Part shown: piece after piece, positions 6,737 to 8,259 of the stretch
Layout: each line of letters starts with the position of its first letter
How positions within the stretch are numbered: position 1 is the stretch's first letter
Source: Pseudomonadota bacterium
GTDB lineage: Bacteria; Pseudomonadota; Gammaproteobacteria; Pseudomonadales; UBA5518
NCBI GenBank assembly: GCA_963204845.1
Contig: CAUJIL010000104.1
Span: 1-8,259 of the forward strand
Reading direction: 5' to 3'
Length of the DNA stretch: 8,259 nucleotides
Program-made: the position numbers and the translations under genes
The notes under the pieces: generated by a model
Database searches by the model: none
Seen by the model: the letters and a program-made list of their open reading frames with translations, nothing else
What the model was told of the DNA's origin: nothing

Positions 6737-7243
6737 TCAGTTGCCCGCGCCGGCGAGCCAGGCGCTCAGCATACCGGTGAATTCCCTGAACCAGCTCTCG
6801 AGCAGCAGCAGGTGCGGTAGCAGCAGCGAACCCTGCCACCACGCGAAACGCTCCAGATCGAGCACGCCGCGCAGCATCACCACCGCAGCCAGCAGCACGA
6901 ACACCCCGCGCGCGAAGCCGAACGCCATGCCGAGCACGCGGTCGAAGGCGCCGAGGCCGGCGAACTCGATCAGGCTGCGCAGCAGCCGCCCACACAGCCC
7001 GGCGGCGATCAGCGTGATCACGAACAGCAGCGCGAAGGCGACGATCGCACGCCCGGTCTCGTCGGCGATCCAGCCCGACAGCAGATACGCGAGGCGATCC
7101 GAGAGCAGAAGTGCGGCCACGAAGGCGAGCACCCAGCCGGCCAGCGAGAAGGCCTCGCGCACGAAGCCGCGCAACAGGCTGGCCAGCGTCGAGACGCCGA
7201 TCACGCTCACGATGACCCAGTCCGCAGCGTTCAGCGCTTCCAC
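6737..7243 (-). CDS. cvpA: CvpA family inner-membrane protein
   Basis: This 168-residue integral membrane protein is related to E. coli CvpA (about 162 residues), which is needed for colicin V production and linked more broadly to envelope stress tolerance. Four hydrophobic segments are visible at about 8-22, 31-48, 65-85 and 103-124. The family hallmarks are RGFVREAFSLAGW (25-37) between the first two and DRVLGMAFGFARG (101-113) entering the last. The start is GTG at 7243, with GGA about nine bases upstream; no ATG lies near the N-terminal homology. It sits 59 bases after dedD and 15 bases before purF, the usual dedD-cvpA-purF order. Its molecular activity is not settled in the literature I know. 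Confidence 0.95.
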   Translation of the reverse strand: MEALNAADWVIVSVIGVSTLASLLRGFVREAFSLAGWVLAFVAALLLSDRLAYLLSGWIADETGRAIVAFALLFVITLIAAGLCGRLLRSLIEFAGLGAFDRVLGMAFGFARGVFVLLAAVVMLRGVLDLERFAWWQGSLLLPHLLLLESWFREFTGMLSAWLAGAGN

Positions 7244-7273
7244 GCGATTTCCAGTCCGGTGAATGGCGCGGGC

Positions 7274-7282
7274 ATTCTAGCA
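7274..7282 (-). promoter_or_regulatory. Candidate extended -10 promoter for cvpA-purF-metZ
   Basis: In the 59-base dedD-cvpA gap the minus strand reads TGCTAGAAT, that is TGn followed by TAGAAT, one mismatch from the TATAAT -10 box with the extended -10 dinucleotide in place. A start near 7267 would leave a leader of roughly 25 bases before the cvpA GTG. No good -35 hexamer is found 15-17 bases upstream, which extended -10 promoters can tolerate. It stands out as one of few AT-rich words in a GC-rich stretch, but it is unproven. Confidence 0.4.
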
Positions 7283-7302
7283 AAGGCCAGGCACATCGGG
7301 GC

Positions 7303-7935
7303 TCAGGGATAATACCGCGTGACGTAACCCTTGACGCCGAGCTTGCGCTGCACCTCGGACGCCACCGCATCGGCGTCGGCGCGATCGAGCTTGGGATTCA
7401 CGTAGACACGGTACTGCTGCGCGCCGGGCTTGCCGCCCGACTGCAGGATCGTGTGAAACCCCGCCGCATTGGCGCGTTGCTGAATCTCGCGCGCGTTGGC
7501 GATCTGCGAAAACACGCCGAGCTGAACCGCCCACTGCTGCGGCAGACCGCGCGCGTCGGTCGCCACCGGCGGGACCGGCCGCAGTTCCTTCGGCGCTGGC
7601 CGGACCGTGGCCGCGGGCTCGGCCGCGGCTGCCGGCCGGGTGTCGGGAGTCGTGACGGCGGCGGGTGCTGTCTGCGGCGCAGCTGCCACCTGCGGCTCGG
7701 ACGCCGCTTCGGCGGCCGCGGACTCGCGCTCGGCCGACCAGTCGGGTTCGGGCGGCAACTGCGGACGCGAGGGTTCATCGACCGTGAAGCGCTCGCTGGG
7801 TGGCTCCTCGGGGATCTGGCTGCGTTGACTGATCTCGCGCACCGGCGAACTGTCGAAGATCACCGGCCATGCGATCACGCCCAGCGCGACCAGCACGGCC
7901 GCACCGACCAGTCTGTGCTTCATTGCCTCGGTCAC
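7303..7935 (-). CDS. dedD: DedD-like SPOR domain cell-division protein
   Basis: This is a bitopic inner-membrane protein expected to bind septal peptidoglycan and assist cell division. From the GTG at 7935 it has 210 residues. A short cytoplasmic N-terminus is followed by one membrane helix (about 9-27, RLVGAAVLVALGVIAWPVIF), a long periplasmic linker rich in Pro, Ala and Glu (about 28-130), and a C-terminal SPOR domain (about 132-210, from QQWAVQLGVF to GYVTRYYP). The helix sequence closely resembles DedD of E. coli and Pseudomonas. The start is uncertain. GTG at 7935 has GGGGAG five bases upstream and gives the same N-terminal spacing as E. coli DedD. GTG at 7941 overlaps the folC stop as GTGA. 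ATG at 7923 has a poorly spaced GAGG. All give nearly the same protein. Position after folC and before cvpA-purF supports dedD. Confidence 0.93.
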   Translation of the reverse strand: MTEAMKHRLVGAAVLVALGVIAWPVIFDSSPVREISQRSQIPEEPPSERFTVDEPSRPQLPPEPDWSAERESAAAEAASEPQVAAAPQTAPAAVTTPDTRPAAAAEPAATVRPAPKELRPVPPVATDARGLPQQWAVQLGVFSQIANAREIQQRANAAGFHTILQSGGKPGAQQYRVYVNPKLDRADADAVASEVQRKLGVKGYVTRYYP

Positions 7936-7937
7936 GT

Positions 7938-8259
7938 TCACTCCCCGCGCCGCGCCTGGCGCGCCTCCAGCCATTCGAGCGCGGGCCCCACGGTGTGGAA
8001 CGACCCGCATACCACCAGCCTGTCACCGGGCGCCAGTTCGCGCTCGGCCGCCACCAGCGCGGTTGCCACCGCGGGCGCGAACTCGAGCGGCCGGCCCCCG
8101 CCTGCATCGCCCAGCGCGACCGCCGCCTCCTGCGCCGGCAGCGCACGCGCCTGCGGCAGCGTCGCGAACGTCCACGCGTCGGCCAGCGGCGCGAGCGCCG
8201 CCAGCATCGCACCCACGTCCTTGTCGCGCATCGCGGCGAACAGGATCCGCGTGCGCCCG
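7938..8259 (-). CDS. folC: Folylpolyglutamate/dihydrofolate synthase FolC, C-terminal part
   Basis: Only the last 106 residues are in the window; the start lies beyond 8259. FolC adds glutamates to folates and, in most bacteria, also makes dihydrofolate from dihydropteroate. The visible part is the end of the C-terminal Mur-ligase-like domain. It begins RILFAAMRDKDVGAML, equivalent to the conserved 'DKD' segment of the family, and ends with VVCGSFHTVGPALEW, the characteristic GSFHTV motif. The catalytic ATP-binding part is outside the window. The TGA stop (7938-7940) abuts or overlaps the dedD start region, so the two are probably translated from one message. The ATG at 8231 is an internal methionine, not the start. 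Confidence 0.92.
   Translation of the reverse strand, partial: GRTRILFAAMRDKDVGAMLAALAPLADAWTFATLPQARALPAQEAAVALGDAGGGRPLEFAPAVATALVAAERELAPGDRLVVCGSFHTVGPALEWLEARQARRGE

Noticed and set aside
7244..7302. PurR operator upstream of cvpA-purF
   Set aside because: No sequence resembling the palindromic ACGCAAACGTTTGCGT consensus was found; only the -10-like element stands out.

Overview
The window is GC-rich DNA. All eight protein-coding genes lie on the minus strand, so transcription runs from high to low coordinates. Gene order and family signatures suggest a high-GC gammaproteobacterium. folC-dedD-cvpA-purF, followed by a MetZ-type O-succinylhomoserine sulfhydrylase, is the arrangement known from Pseudomonas-like gammaproteobacteria. 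PurF is the E. coli type with no propeptide. The GTAG-type palindromic repeats in the middle also fit this group (Pseudomonas, Stenotrophomonas and relatives). I cannot name a genus.

Layout in transcription order: (1) the C-terminal end of folC (folate polyglutamylation), cut by the window edge at 8259; (2) dedD, a single-pass membrane protein with a periplasmic SPOR domain, coupled to folC; (3) a 59-base gap with a possible extended -10 promoter; (4) cvpA, an inner-membrane protein; (5) purF, the first committed step of purine synthesis; (6) metZ, PLP-dependent sulfhydrylation of O-succinylhomoserine to homocysteine; (7) a 167-base gap containing three GTAG-headed perfect palindromes plus a half copy; (8) a tightly overlapping trio of moxR AAA+ ATPase, DUF58 protein and a TgpA-like membrane transglutaminase. 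The last gene runs off the window at position 1, with 629 codons visible.

The upper block (folC to metZ) is housekeeping metabolism and cell-division or envelope functions. The lower block is the widespread MoxR-DUF58-transglutaminase module, in which an ATPase with chaperone-like family members is made with a membrane-anchored DUF58 protein and a membrane enzyme whose catalytic domain is predicted to be periplasmic. The two blocks are separated only by the repeat cluster. The cluster also supplies the metZ stop codon.

I found no undescribed system. The most informative observations are the palindrome cluster, whose copies differ by compensatory base pairs; the metZ stop codon lying inside the repeat head; and start-site choices for moxR and dedD that a gene finder could easily get wrong. 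The tgpA reading frame was translated by hand from 1887 to 1 and is open throughout.
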